This document shows, piece after piece, positions 1 through 6,128 of a stretch of DNA of 9,123 nt. The notes beneath the pieces are model-generated. The model searched no databases. It was not told where the DNA came from and saw only the letters and a program-made list of their open reading frames with translations. The position numbers and the translations under genes are program-made. Every line of letters starts with the position of its first letter. Within the stretch, counting starts at the first letter, position 1. Where the stretch lies: NCBI GenBank assembly GCA_014380605.1, contig JACMJO010000217.1, forward strand, positions 1 through 9,123, read 5' to 3'. This DNA comes from Fimbriimonadaceae bacterium (lineage in GTDB: Bacteria > Armatimonadota > Fimbriimonadia > Fimbriimonadales > Fimbriimonadaceae).

Positions 1-200
1 ACACTCTCTGCTCCAGAGATTGGAGTAATACCGCCCACATTTGGACCAAGTGGAGCGATGCCCCCTCCTCCGCCAAATTGCGGGGCGGGTGTGCTCTGAG
101 CCGTAGGAGCCACCGGTACCTCGGCGGGCGGGGGATTCACTTGGCAACCTATCGTAGCCAGAGCCATTCCCATCGCAAGGGCGATAATCCGTGGTCGCAT
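1..200 (-). CDS. Putative lipoprotein, N-terminal part (cut by left edge)
   Basis: An open frame reads leftwards from an ATG at 200-198 with no stop before the edge, giving 66 codons. The N-terminus MRPRIIALAMGMALATIGC is a short basic region, a hydrophobic stretch and a lipobox-like end (ATIG before Cys19), so this is probably a lipoprotein processed by signal peptidase II and anchored by a lipidated cysteine. The mature part starts with a Pro/Ala-rich stretch (NPPPAEVPVAPT) and then a glycine run (GGGGG near residues 43-47), the typical low-complexity linker after a lipid anchor. No folded domain is visible in the part present, so no function can be given. No Shine-Dalgarno site precedes the ATG; TAAAGT at 216-211 (minus strand) could be a -10 element. 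It is divergent from the aminopeptidase gene, with 41 bp between the two starts. Confidence 0.7.
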   Translation of the reverse strand, partial: MRPRIIALAMGMALATIGCQVNPPPAEVPVAPTAQSTPAPQFGGGGGIAPLGPNVGGITPISGAES

Positions 201-229
201 CACGTTCAACACTTTACGCCAAATCAAGG

Positions 230-235
230 CAAAAT
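230..235 (+). promoter_or_regulatory. Candidate -10 element of the aminopeptidase gene
   Basis: CAAAAT lies exactly 6 nt before the ATG at 242. No convincing -35 hexamer is seen. If it is used as a -10, transcription would begin at or next to the start codon and give a leaderless mRNA. The purS gene has the same hexamer with the same 6-nt gap. An AAGG at 226-229 could instead be a weak, distant ribosome binding site. Confidence 0.35.
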
Positions 236-241
236 GAGCAT

Positions 242-1363
242 ATGCTTGATCCGCGCGTCACGAAGCTCGCCGAGCTCTTATGCACCCATTCCGTCCGCTT
301 GACCCCGGACGACCGCGTACTTGTCCATGCCTTTGACGTTCCCGAGGAAGCGGTCGCGGAGGTGGTTCGCGTCATTCAATCCAAGGGTGCCCAGGCCATG
401 GTTCGACTAGAGTCGGGTCTGATTCGCCGCCAGATCATGCATGGCCTGACCGAAGGCACGGTAAAGACCATCGCTGCCATCGAGAAGTACGAGATGGAGC
501 AGATGACGGCGTACATCGCCCTTCGAGGCACTCCGAATCCTCTTGAAAACGCAGAAGTTTCCAGCGAGAACATGCGTCTGTGGGGCAAGGAGTACACCCA
601 GCCGGTCGTTTTCGGAGTGCGCGTTCCTAAAACGAAATGGGTTGCTTTGCGCTGGCCAAATCCGGTGATGGCTTTCGCATCGGGAATGAGTTCGCAGGCG
701 TTTGAGGACTTTTACTTCCGAGTCTGCACCTTGGACTATAAGAAGATGGAAGAGGCTTGCAAGCCCCTCGCTGACCTCATGAATAGAACAGATAGGGTTG
801 AGATCAAGGGACCTGGAACGGACTTTAGCTTTTCGATTAAGGACATTGGCGCAGTTCCGTGTACCGGCGAGGCGAACATCCCGGATGGCGAGTGTTTCTC
901 TGCCCCCGTTAGGGATTCGGTCAATGGTACGGTCCAATTCAATACCTCCTCGCTGTATGAAGGCACGGAGTTTGTGAACATCCGTTACGTCATCAAGAAT
1001 GGCCGAATCGAGGAAGCCTCGGCAGGAGGCAACTCGGAAAAGCTGAACAAGATTCTGGATACGGACGAAGGGGCCCGCTACTTCGGCGAGTTCGCAATCG
1101 GATTTAACCCATACGTCATGCATCCGATGAAGGACACGCTGTTCGATGAGAAGATCGCCGGTTCCTTCCACTTCACGCCCGGAAATGCCTATGACCCGCC
1201 TGGAGGCAACGGCAACAAGAGCGCGATCCACTGGGACACGGTCCTGATCCAGCGACCGGAGTACGGTGGAGGCGAGATCTGGTTTGATGGCAAGCTGATC
1301 CGAAAGGATGGTTTGTTCGTCTTGCCAGAACTTGAGGCTCTGAACCCCGATCGGCTTGTTTAG
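242..1363 (+). CDS. M29-family metallo-aminopeptidase (AmpS/aminopeptidase T type)
   Basis: Predicted cytoplasmic two-metal aminopeptidase of 373 residues that removes N-terminal amino acids from peptides. The start at 242 gives MLDPRVTKLAELL, the usual N-terminus of the family. An in-frame ATG at 191 would add 17 unrelated residues and overlap the divergent lipoprotein start, so I reject it. Metal and catalytic residues known from AmpS/AmpT can be placed: Glu217 (NIPDGE), Glu283 (FGEFAIG), His310 and Tyr317 (FHFTPGNAY), and His330 with Asp332 (IHWD). The spacing matches the family: 66 residues between the two glutamates and 7 between His and Tyr. The segment between Tyr317 and His330 is shorter than in Thermus AmpT. 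The gene is followed after 12 bp by a glycosyltransferase gene, probably in one transcript. I see no functional link between the two products. Confidence 0.93.
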   Translation: MLDPRVTKLAELLCTHSVRLTPDDRVLVHAFDVPEEAVAEVVRVIQSKGAQAMVRLESGLIRRQIMHGLTEGTVKTIAAIEKYEMEQMTAYIALRGTPNPLENAEVSSENMRLWGKEYTQPVVFGVRVPKTKWVALRWPNPVMAFASGMSSQAFEDFYFRVCTLDYKKMEEACKPLADLMNRTDRVEIKGPGTDFSFSIKDIGAVPCTGEANIPDGECFSAPVRDSVNGTVQFNTSSLYEGTEFVNIRYVIKNGRIEEASAGGNSEKLNKILDTDEGARYFGEFAIGFNPYVMHPMKDTLFDEKIAGSFHFTPGNAYDPPGGNGNKSAIHWDTVLIQRPEYGGGEIWFDGKLIRKDGLFVLPELEALNPDRLV

Positions 1364-1366
1364 AGG
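1362..1366 (+). promoter_or_regulatory. Ribosome binding site of the GT4 gene
   Basis: AGAGG starts inside the TAG stop of the aminopeptidase gene and ends 9 nt before the ATG at 1376. This fits translation of a second cistron from the same mRNA. Confidence 0.6.
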
Positions 1367-1375
1367 CATAGTCTG

Positions 1376-2341
1376 ATGCCCCAAACCGTCCATCTGGTCA
1401 ACTCTCTCCACTCCTCGAATGGGGGCAGTGAGTGGCATACACTTAGCCTGTTTGAAATCCTCGCCGAATTCACGGAGGTTAACCTGTGGACCGAGTACAA
1501 GCCAGATCCCCTACTAACGGGTCGCTACCCGATCCGCGGTATTGAGCCGCAACGGGGCGTGTTTCCGAAGGGAGGCAATCTGGTTTTCATCGGGGTCTAC
1601 TTCGGGGTTGGCGGCTGGGTTCGAAAAGCCAAGCCCAGACGAACGATCGTCTTCTTTAACACACCAGATCTGGATCGCCTTCCACGTTTCATTGACGGCT
1701 TAAAGTCGGCAGGAATCGAGCAAATCGAGGTGGTCTATCAGGCGGAACACCACCGGGACCTCTTTCCACAATGGCCTGGACCTGTCCATCCTTCGCCAAT
1801 CGACCTTTCAGTATTCAGCCCCGCACCACAAGCTCATGACGGGTACGTAGTTGGCCGTTACAGCCGGGACAACGACGATAAGCACCATGCTGACAATCCC
1901 GAGCTCTATCGTCGCTTGGCCGATGCTGGGTGCCTCGTTAGGATCATGGGTGGCACAAGCCAAAAGGCAATGATTGCCGATGATCGTATCGATTTGATGG
2001 AAGCTGGCACAGTACCGCCCGTGGAGTTTCTTGGCGAACTGGATTGCTTCCTCTACCGAATCAGAGCCGACTGGTACGAGGCGTTTGGACGGGTGGTTGC
2101 AGAGTCGATGGCTTGCGGCGTACCGGTGGTCGGGGAGAATCGGGGCGGTTACACGCACTTGATTGAGAGCGGACATAACGGGTTCCTCTTTGACTCTAAC
2201 GACGAGGCCATTCGACAGGTACTTCTCCTTAGGGAGAATCCCGACCTTCGCGCAGAGATGGGTCATCGAGCGCGAGAAACCGTTGAGGCCCTTTACTCGC
2301 CAAGCAATCAGGCCGAGTTGGCCGAGTTCTACTACCGCTAG
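1376..2341 (+). CDS. GT4-family glycosyltransferase (GT-B fold)
   Basis: Retaining glycosyltransferase of 321 residues, predicted to transfer a sugar from a nucleotide-sugar donor. Acceptor and sugar cannot be told from sequence. The N-terminal Rossmann half is short and begins MPQTVHLVNSLHSSNGGSEW; the GGSE turn near residues 16-19 resembles the glycine-rich loop after the first strand in GT4 enzymes. The donor-binding half starts near residue 156 (YVVGRYSRDNDDKH). It contains the GT4 signature E-x7-E at Glu235 and Glu243 (EAFGRVVAESMACGVPVV), followed by NRGG and the ESGHNGFLF motif that usually ends the donor site. At 321 residues it is somewhat shorter than many GT4 proteins, mainly in the N-terminal half, but all C-terminal motifs are intact. 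There is no signal peptide, so it is probably cytoplasmic or membrane-peripheral. Its stop shares CTAG with the stop of the convergent gene. Confidence 0.88.
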   Translation: MPQTVHLVNSLHSSNGGSEWHTLSLFEILAEFTEVNLWTEYKPDPLLTGRYPIRGIEPQRGVFPKGGNLVFIGVYFGVGGWVRKAKPRRTIVFFNTPDLDRLPRFIDGLKSAGIEQIEVVYQAEHHRDLFPQWPGPVHPSPIDLSVFSPAPQAHDGYVVGRYSRDNDDKHHADNPELYRRLADAGCLVRIMGGTSQKAMIADDRIDLMEAGTVPPVEFLGELDCFLYRIRADWYEAFGRVVAESMACGVPVVGENRGGYTHLIESGHNGFLFDSNDEAIRQVLLLRENPDLRAEMGHRARETVEALYSPSNQAELAEFYYR

Positions 2342-3135
2342 CGATCCTTAGGAGGATCGTCGTTTGCACTCGATTCGAACATCTTGCGAAGTCGCTCCCG
2401 CTCATCCCGCTCCTTTTCTCGCTTCTTGACGTCGTCGTAATAGCTCTTATCCAACTTTTCGGATTTCTTGAGAAAAGGTCGGTCGGTGAGCTTGGCTCTA
2501 CCGAAGGTCCCGCCACCCATTGAATAGGTCCAGAATGGAATGCGGTTTGAGGCATAGGCCCAGGCGACGGCAAGGTGAAGGCCAGAAATGACCCCAAACA
2601 AGGGACTTCCGAATCCAGAAAGCAGGACCGTAACCGCTATTGTCACCCAACCCAACCACTTTCCGCTAAGCGGGATGATGCCGTACATCATGATCTGCGA
2701 GGTGGGATTTCGCACGCACCAGATTAATGTGATTCCAGCCTCTGGTAACCACATTCCGGCAGCTGCAACGATGCCTACCGATGGGCCGAGCAGAACGATG
2801 AAAAGCGCGGGCAGGAGGATCATCGCCAGCCACAAGACGGCATATTTCGTGGGGCCCAGATCACGCTCTATCGATCCGCCGGTGAAGAAAATCCACATGC
2901 AGAGGAAGACAAAGCAGAGAAGTCTGACGCCGCTGTAGAAAGGGGTATCTGCCCAAGGGTAGCTAAGCAGGGTCCATGGCTTTGCTTGCCACGTTGGGGC
3001 AAGAACGACTTGCTCGATCCCTTTCGTCGCGGAGAACCACCAAACAAACGCAAAGATGACGATCGAGGCGATGATCCCGATGGTTATCGGAGCCGCCTGT
3101 CTCCTAAACCAAGACGATCCTTGTTGAAGGGCCAT
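2338..3135 (-). CDS. Rhomboid-like multipass membrane protein, probably proteolytically inactive
   Basis: Membrane protein of 265 residues with about six hydrophobic segments (roughly 16-35, 68-86, 97-115, 119-139, 158-176, 179-197) and a highly charged tail (about 221-265, rich in Lys/Arg/Glu/Asp) likely in the cytoplasm. The order resembles rhomboid proteases: PWTLLSYPW (53-61) before TM2, then GGSIERDLG (86-94), matching the conserved G..xE...G after TM2, and GLHLAVAWAYA (185-195), matching the last-helix histidine motif (His187). Where rhomboids have GASG with the catalytic serine, this protein has AAAG (124-127), with Ala126 (codon GCC) at the serine position. The TM2 H-x-x-x-N motif is also not visible. 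It is therefore better read as a pseudoprotease-like member (compare iRhoms and Derlins) than as an active enzyme. Divergent from the GYF_2 gene. The ATG has only weak purine-rich sequence upstream. Family assignment is by motif reading only. Confidence 0.72.
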   Translation of the reverse strand: MALQQGSSWFRRQAAPITIGIIASIVIFAFVWWFSATKGIEQVVLAPTWQAKPWTLLSYPWADTPFYSGVRLLCFVFLCMWIFFTGGSIERDLGPTKYAVLWLAMILLPALFIVLLGPSVGIVAAAGMWLPEAGITLIWCVRNPTSQIMMYGIIPLSGKWLGWVTIAVTVLLSGFGSPLFGVISGLHLAVAWAYASNRIPFWTYSMGGGTFGRAKLTDRPFLKKSEKLDKSYYDDVKKREKERDERERLRKMFESSANDDPPKDR

Positions 3136-3207
3136 AAGTTCTTTCGCTATTATGTGTGCCTACGCCTTGAAACCCCAGGGCGAATGGCCACGTTCGGCAT
3201 AATGGGC

Positions 3208-3211
3208 GGAG
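3208..3211 (+). promoter_or_regulatory. Ribosome binding site of the GYF_2 gene
   Basis: GGAG within GGGCGGAGAG, 6 nt before the ATG at 3218. A CATAAT hexamer at 3198-3203 might be a -10, which would give a leader of only about 8 nt. Confidence 0.45.
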
Positions 3212-3217
3212 AGTCGT

Positions 3218-3748
3218 ATGTATTTTGTGGTTCTTCCAGATGGGCAGAAGTTTGGGCCGGCGGACGTCAACCTCCTCAACCAGTGGGTTGCGGAAGGTCG
3301 AGTTCTCGCAAACACCATGCTTGAGGATGCCCAATCAGGCCAGCGATTGCCTGCGAGTTCCTTGCCTGGTTTACAAGTGGCGACCGCCCAACCACCTGGA
3401 CCGTACCCTGCACCAGGGACGATGAATCCACCTCAACAGTACGGTGGGTATTACCGCGGCGGGCCAGCCGCCGTGGGGGATTCCGGTCAGAACGACCTAA
3501 CGCTTGCCTACGTGTTTGCCTCGCTCGGTCTGGTTATGTGTTTGGGCGGAGGACTTTGCGGAGGTTGTGGGCTGGTGGGCATCGTCTTCCCGATCCTAGG
3601 CCTGGTCTATGCCAAAAAGGCAGAGGATAAAGGCAATCCTGGAGCCAACGGCGCGAGGATCATGTCTTGGGTCGCGCTCGCCCTACAGATCGTAGGATTA
3701 GTCTTCTCTTTCGCCATCATGGGCGCTTCGATGATGGGACGCTTTTAG
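3218..3748 (+). CDS. GYF_2-domain membrane protein with C-terminal DUF4190-like hairpin
   Basis: Protein of 176 residues. Residues 1-52 look like a GYF_2 (DUF4339) domain: an aromatic start (MYFVVLPDGQKFGP), then a WVAEGR helix and a T-x-L strand, a small fold thought to mediate protein-protein contacts. A Pro/Gly/Tyr-rich linker follows (about 58-86). The C-terminal part has two long hydrophobic segments (about 95-132 and 148-170) split by a short polar loop KKAEDKGNPGANGAR, the pattern of DUF4190-type small membrane domains often joined to GYF_2. The GYF_2 domain is thus probably on the cytoplasmic side and anchored by the hairpin. The first membrane segment holds a Cys/Gly cluster with Cys108, Cys114 and Cys117. 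No enzymatic motif is present and the role is unknown. It ends 4 bp from the convergent NlpC/P60 gene. Confidence 0.82.
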   Translation: MYFVVLPDGQKFGPADVNLLNQWVAEGRVLANTMLEDAQSGQRLPASSLPGLQVATAQPPGPYPAPGTMNPPQQYGGYYRGGPAAVGDSGQNDLTLAYVFASLGLVMCLGGGLCGGCGLVGIVFPILGLVYAKKAEDKGNPGANGARIMSWVALALQIVGLVFSFAIMGASMMGRF

Positions 3749-3752
3749 AAGA

Positions 3753-4451
3753 TCAGCGACGGGCGGCGACAAGGATCTTCAGCCACTTGGGTGAGCCGAG
3801 ATAGTCGGTGTCAACCCCGTTCTTGCCCCTACTGGAATGTACGAAGTACCCTCCCCCGAGGTAGATTCCGGTGTGGCCGATCTTGTTGCGCTTGTTTTCC
3901 CAGAAGTAGAGGCGGTCTCCCTTCTGCAGATCCTCAAGCCGATTGATCCTTTGGCCCACCAGGGCTTGCTCCGACGCGGTTCTTGGAAGATTCACACCAA
4001 CTGCACCGAAAAGCTTCTTTACAAAGCCGGAGCAATCGATGCCTCGGTTTAAGTCGTTACCTCCCCAAACATAGGGAGTGCCACGAAATTGAAGACCCGC
4101 ATCAGCTGCATAACCACGAGATCCGGGCGATGCCATTGCCGAGCGACTATTGCGAGGTTGGGCCTCGGTCGTAACTTCGTATGGAAGCTTGGCGACGGTG
4201 TCAGCGGGAACGTAGCCGTACTGTCCGTTCTTCAGAAGAACCTTCATCCAGTTGTCTTTGGATGAGTCTGTGACAACCAGATACTCGTACTGTTTAACTC
4301 GATAGTAGACGCGTGAGTTTGTCCTCATGGACGCGTAGATGGGGGTTCTCTCAGTCGCCTGGCCAAGCTTGCCAAGCACCTTCTTCTCGGCAAACGCCGT
4401 CACCGATCCCATGAGGATCGTTAGTGCCAAAACTGCGCGGATCACTATCAT
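3753..4451 (-). CDS. Secreted SH3 + NlpC/P60 cell-wall peptidase
   Basis: Predicted exported cysteine peptidase of 232 residues that cuts peptide bonds in peptidoglycan stems (often gamma-D-Glu to diamino acid; exact bond not inferable here). A Sec signal peptide covers about residues 1-21 (MIVIRAVLALTILMGSVTAFA). Residues about 28-88 form an SH3-like domain (TPIYASMRTNSRVYYRVKQ through GYVPADTV), a usual wall-binding module. A linker rich in Ser, Arg and Ala precedes the NlpC/P60 domain at about 114-232. The catalytic triad is visible: Cys140 in DCSGFV, His193 in GHTGIYLGG, and His205 in FVHSS. Length and domain order are normal, so it should be active. It lies downstream of purQ but has its own good promoter candidate overlapping the purQ stop, so it need not be part of the pur operon. 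Confidence 0.93.
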   Translation of the reverse strand: MIVIRAVLALTILMGSVTAFAEKKVLGKLGQATERTPIYASMRTNSRVYYRVKQYEYLVVTDSSKDNWMKVLLKNGQYGYVPADTVAKLPYEVTTEAQPRNSRSAMASPGSRGYAADAGLQFRGTPYVWGGNDLNRGIDCSGFVKKLFGAVGVNLPRTASEQALVGQRINRLEDLQKGDRLYFWENKRNKIGHTGIYLGGGYFVHSSRGKNGVDTDYLGSPKWLKILVAARR

Positions 4452-4470
4452 CTGTTCGATTACTACCAGA

Positions 4471-4498
4471 ATTATAGGCGAACTTGGACTAGTCTAAA
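4471..4498 (-). promoter_or_regulatory. Promoter candidate for the NlpC/P60 gene
   Basis: On the minus strand TTTAGA (4498-4493) and a perfect TATAAT (4476-4471) are spaced by 16 nt. The -10 ends 19 nt before the ATG at 4451. The -35 overlaps the TAG stop of purQ. This is the best sigma-70-like promoter in the window and implies a leader of about 10-12 nt without a strong ribosome binding site. Confidence 0.5.
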
Positions 4499-5183
4499 GA
4501 CCGGCTCCCACCAATGCAAGCGATTTTAAGATCGTCATGCCATCGGTCGAACCTAGAATCGACTTGGTCGCCCTTTCGGGATGAGGCATCAGCCCCAGCA
4601 CATTTCCTTTAACGTTCAAAACGCCCGCAATGTTTTCGATCGAGCCATTCGGATTCGCTCTAGGAGTCGCGTTCCCTACACTATCGACGTACCGGAAGGC
4701 GATTCGTTCACTATCCTCAAGCTCCTTAAGGGTTGCTTCATCGCAGATGTAGCGTCCCTCACCGTGAGCGATTGGGATTTCGATTATCTTGTCGACGTTC
4801 TGAGTCCAGATGCTAGTTCGGTTCTCTGCTTTCAGGAATACCTGCTTGCAAACGAACTTCTGGCTCTCATTGAGAAGAAGAGCTCCTGGGAGGAGGCCAG
4901 CCTCGCACAGAATCTGAAATCCATTGCAAGCTCCAATAATGGGTCGGCCCCCGGCGGCGAATCGTTGGACTTCAGCCATGATCGGCGCCCGACTCGCCAT
5001 CGCGCCGCACCGTAGGTAGTCGCCGAAGCTGAATCCGCCCGGAATGAATACGGCGTCAAATCCTTCGAGCGACGTGTCTTCGTACCACACATAGTCTGCT
5101 CCGATGCCGACATCATCGCGGAGCGAATACAAGGCATCCTGGTCGCAGTTGGAGCCTGGAAAACGAAGGACGGCGACTTTCAA
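4494..5183 (-). CDS. purQ: Phosphoribosylformylglycinamidine synthase subunit PurQ (glutaminase)
   Basis: Glutaminase subunit of FGAM synthase, the fourth step of de novo purine synthesis. It releases ammonia from glutamine for PurL, with PurS as bridging subunit. The 229 residues are a normal length. Class I amidotransferase features are intact: the N-terminus VAVLRFPGSNCD, the GGFSFGDYLRCGA loop (49-61), the nucleophile Cys86 in GACNGFQIL, and the His201-x-Glu203 pair in MPHPERA. The conserved N-terminus forces the start to a TTG at 5183-5181 (first codons TTG AAA GTC), preceded 7 nt upstream by GAGG. No ATG near that point would preserve the domain. purS lies 49 bp upstream on the same strand; the spacer carries an octamer repeat abutting the ribosome binding site. 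purL is not in the window. Confidence 0.97.
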   Translation of the reverse strand: MKVAVLRFPGSNCDQDALYSLRDDVGIGADYVWYEDTSLEGFDAVFIPGGFSFGDYLRCGAMASRAPIMAEVQRFAAGGRPIIGACNGFQILCEAGLLPGALLLNESQKFVCKQVFLKAENRTSIWTQNVDKIIEIPIAHGEGRYICDEATLKELEDSERIAFRYVDSVGNATPRANPNGSIENIAGVLNVKGNVLGLMPHPERATKSILGSTDGMTILKSLALVGAGL

Positions 5184-5190
5184 AGGACCG

Positions 5191-5194
5191 CCTC
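5191..5194 (-). promoter_or_regulatory. Ribosome binding site that fixes the purQ TTG start
   Basis: GAGG on the minus strand, 7 nt before the TTG start. Its first G is the last base of the octamer repeat, so the site abuts the repeat directly. Confidence 0.7.
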
Positions 5195-5225
5195 AATCGA
5201 GCAATCGAGCAATCGAGCAATCGAA
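5194..5225. repeat. Four-copy 8-bp tandem repeat in the purS-purQ spacer
   Basis: CAATCGAG occurs head to tail at 5194-5201, 5202-5209 and 5210-5217, with a fourth copy ending in A (CAATCGAA) at 5218-5225. On the transcribed strand the unit is CTCGATTG. It fills about two thirds of the 49-bp spacer and touches the purQ ribosome binding site. Being outside both reading frames, copy-number change would alter only the spacing between purS and purQ. Confidence 0.95.
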
Positions 5226-5232
5226 AGTCTCA

Positions 5233-5481
5233 TCACGCTCCCACCGCCTCCTTTACTTCTTCAATCCGATAGTCCTCGATGACTGGATTTGCCAGGAGCT
5301 TCTCACACATCTCTTTGACCCTCGTTTCGCTGTAATCCTTAAGCTTGAGCTCGATCATTTTGCCGATGCGAGCCTCTTCTAGCTCTTCGTAGCCAAGCTT
5401 TTGCAATGCGCCCGCCACTGTCCGCCCGGCCGAGTCGAGGAGTGATGGTTTGAGGGTCACATAGACGCGGACGGTGGTCAT
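5233..5481 (-). CDS. purS: Phosphoribosylformylglycinamidine synthase subunit PurS
   Basis: Small structural subunit of the three-part FGAM synthase (PurS-PurQ-PurL), which helps dock the glutaminase PurQ onto PurL for ammonia transfer. The 82 residues match the usual size. Family features are clear: the N-terminal strand VRVYVTLKPSLLDSAGRTVAGAL, the middle segment ARIGKMIELKL, and the C-terminal NPVIEDYRIE. Cytoplasmic. It precedes purQ on the same strand by 49 bp, the standard gene order. No Shine-Dalgarno site is visible upstream; instead CAAAAT sits 6 nt before the ATG, which suggests transcription starts here without a leader. The exported-protein gene further upstream ends 66 bp away and is probably a separate unit. 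Confidence 0.96.
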   Translation of the reverse strand: MTTVRVYVTLKPSLLDSAGRTVAGALQKLGYEELEEARIGKMIELKLKDYSETRVKEMCEKLLANPVIEDYRIEEVKEAVGA

Positions 5482-5487
5482 AGATTG

Positions 5488-5493
5488 ATTTTG
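5488..5493 (-). promoter_or_regulatory. Candidate -10 element of purS
   Basis: CAAAAT on the minus strand ends 6 nt before the purS ATG and is preceded by TGC, as in extended -10 promoters. No clear -35 is seen. If used, the mRNA would be leaderless or nearly so. Confidence 0.38.
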
Positions 5494-5547
5494 GCATAGC
5501 GGCGGCAGCTCAGTCGCCCTGACTAGGTCGCATCCGACAATTGCCCG

Positions 5548-6072
5548 TTACACTGCTTCCCAGCGAAACCTCTTTAGGTTCAGCTTGAGCGTTCTGTTTC
5601 CAGTCTTGCGGGCAGGATCGTTCGACTTCTGGACGAACGTCGGGTATGAGCGATAGAGGCTGTTTCTGGTTACGGAGAACTGGTCCTCGCCTCGGTAACC
5701 GGATAGTTGGCTTATGTTTAACTCTGGTACAGATCTCTTCTTGAGTGCAGAGCCAGTCCAAGAGTAAGCCACGGCCTTGCCGTAATTGCCTCCAGCGGCC
5801 GAGCGGGTCGCCACGATGACCTCGAACTTCCCGTCTGAGTCCAAGTCTGCCGCCCAGGCGCCGACCATCGCTCCATCACGGTCCACGCGAACGGTTGCTC
5901 GCTTCCCAGAGGGTGCGGCGACGGTTACCAACAGGCTTCCGATGGACGATGTCTCGCGGGCGCCGACCGCGACATGGATCTTGCAACCCTTATGCATCCA
6001 CGTCTTGGAGTCGAAGGCGAAGCCTTGTGAAAGCGATACAAAAAGAAACCCTAGAATCGTGAGTGAGCGCAT
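5548..6072 (-). CDS. Exported protein resembling PliI-type lysozyme inhibitors
   Basis: Protein of 174 residues with a Sec signal peptide (about 1-19, MRSLTILGFLFVSLSQGFA), so periplasmic or secreted. The mature part shows an acidic Asp-rich strand-turn (DLDSDGKFEVIVATR, 76-90), then a SAAGGNYG loop (91-98), GYRGED (125-130), and YRSYPTF (140-146). This order resembles PliI, the periplasmic inhibitor of invertebrate-type lysozyme, whose family shows a DxDxDG..E segment, a Ser/Gly-rich loop ending in Tyr-Gly, and an L.R.FP.Y strand. The match is from memory of the family pattern. The DLDSDG motif also occurs in FG-GAP repeats, so an alternative is an unrelated beta-rich secreted protein. If correct, it would protect peptidoglycan from a lysozyme. 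No Shine-Dalgarno site is present; TATCGT lies 8 nt before the ATG. Divergent from hisG. Confidence 0.62.
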   Translation of the reverse strand: MRSLTILGFLFVSLSQGFAFDSKTWMHKGCKIHVAVGARETSSIGSLLVTVAAPSGKRATVRVDRDGAMVGAWAADLDSDGKFEVIVATRSAAGGNYGKAVAYSWTGSALKKRSVPELNISQLSGYRGEDQFSVTRNSLYRSYPTFVQKSNDPARKTGNRTLKLNLKRFRWEAV

Positions 6073-6128
6073 ACACGACTACGATACCAAACGAGCGGCC
6101 TGGCCCATGGGCAAGCCCGTCCGCCAGC

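Noticed and set aside
191..241. Upstream in-frame ATG for the aminopeptidase
   Set aside because: The extra 17 residues do not fit the family N-terminus and this start would overlap the divergent lipoprotein start at 200.
407..1438. A 343-codon open frame on the minus strand across the aminopeptidase gene
   Set aside because: It lies antisense to a complete M29 enzyme with all metal ligands in place, its translation shows no recognisable domain, and it runs into the start of the next real gene.
4487..4494. GACTAGTC palindrome as an operator site
   Set aside because: It is a perfect 8-bp palindrome, but it is short, appears only once, and overlaps the purQ stop and the -35 candidate; there is no second copy or known regulator to support a site.
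4581..5015. A 144-codon plus-strand frame inside purQ
   Set aside because: It is antisense to an intact PurQ with a clear catalytic cysteine and His-Glu pair; the translation is unremarkable.
5194..5225. CRISPR-like or mobile-element repeat
   Set aside because: The unit is only 8 bp with no spacers, inverted ends or transposase nearby; it is a simple tandem repeat.
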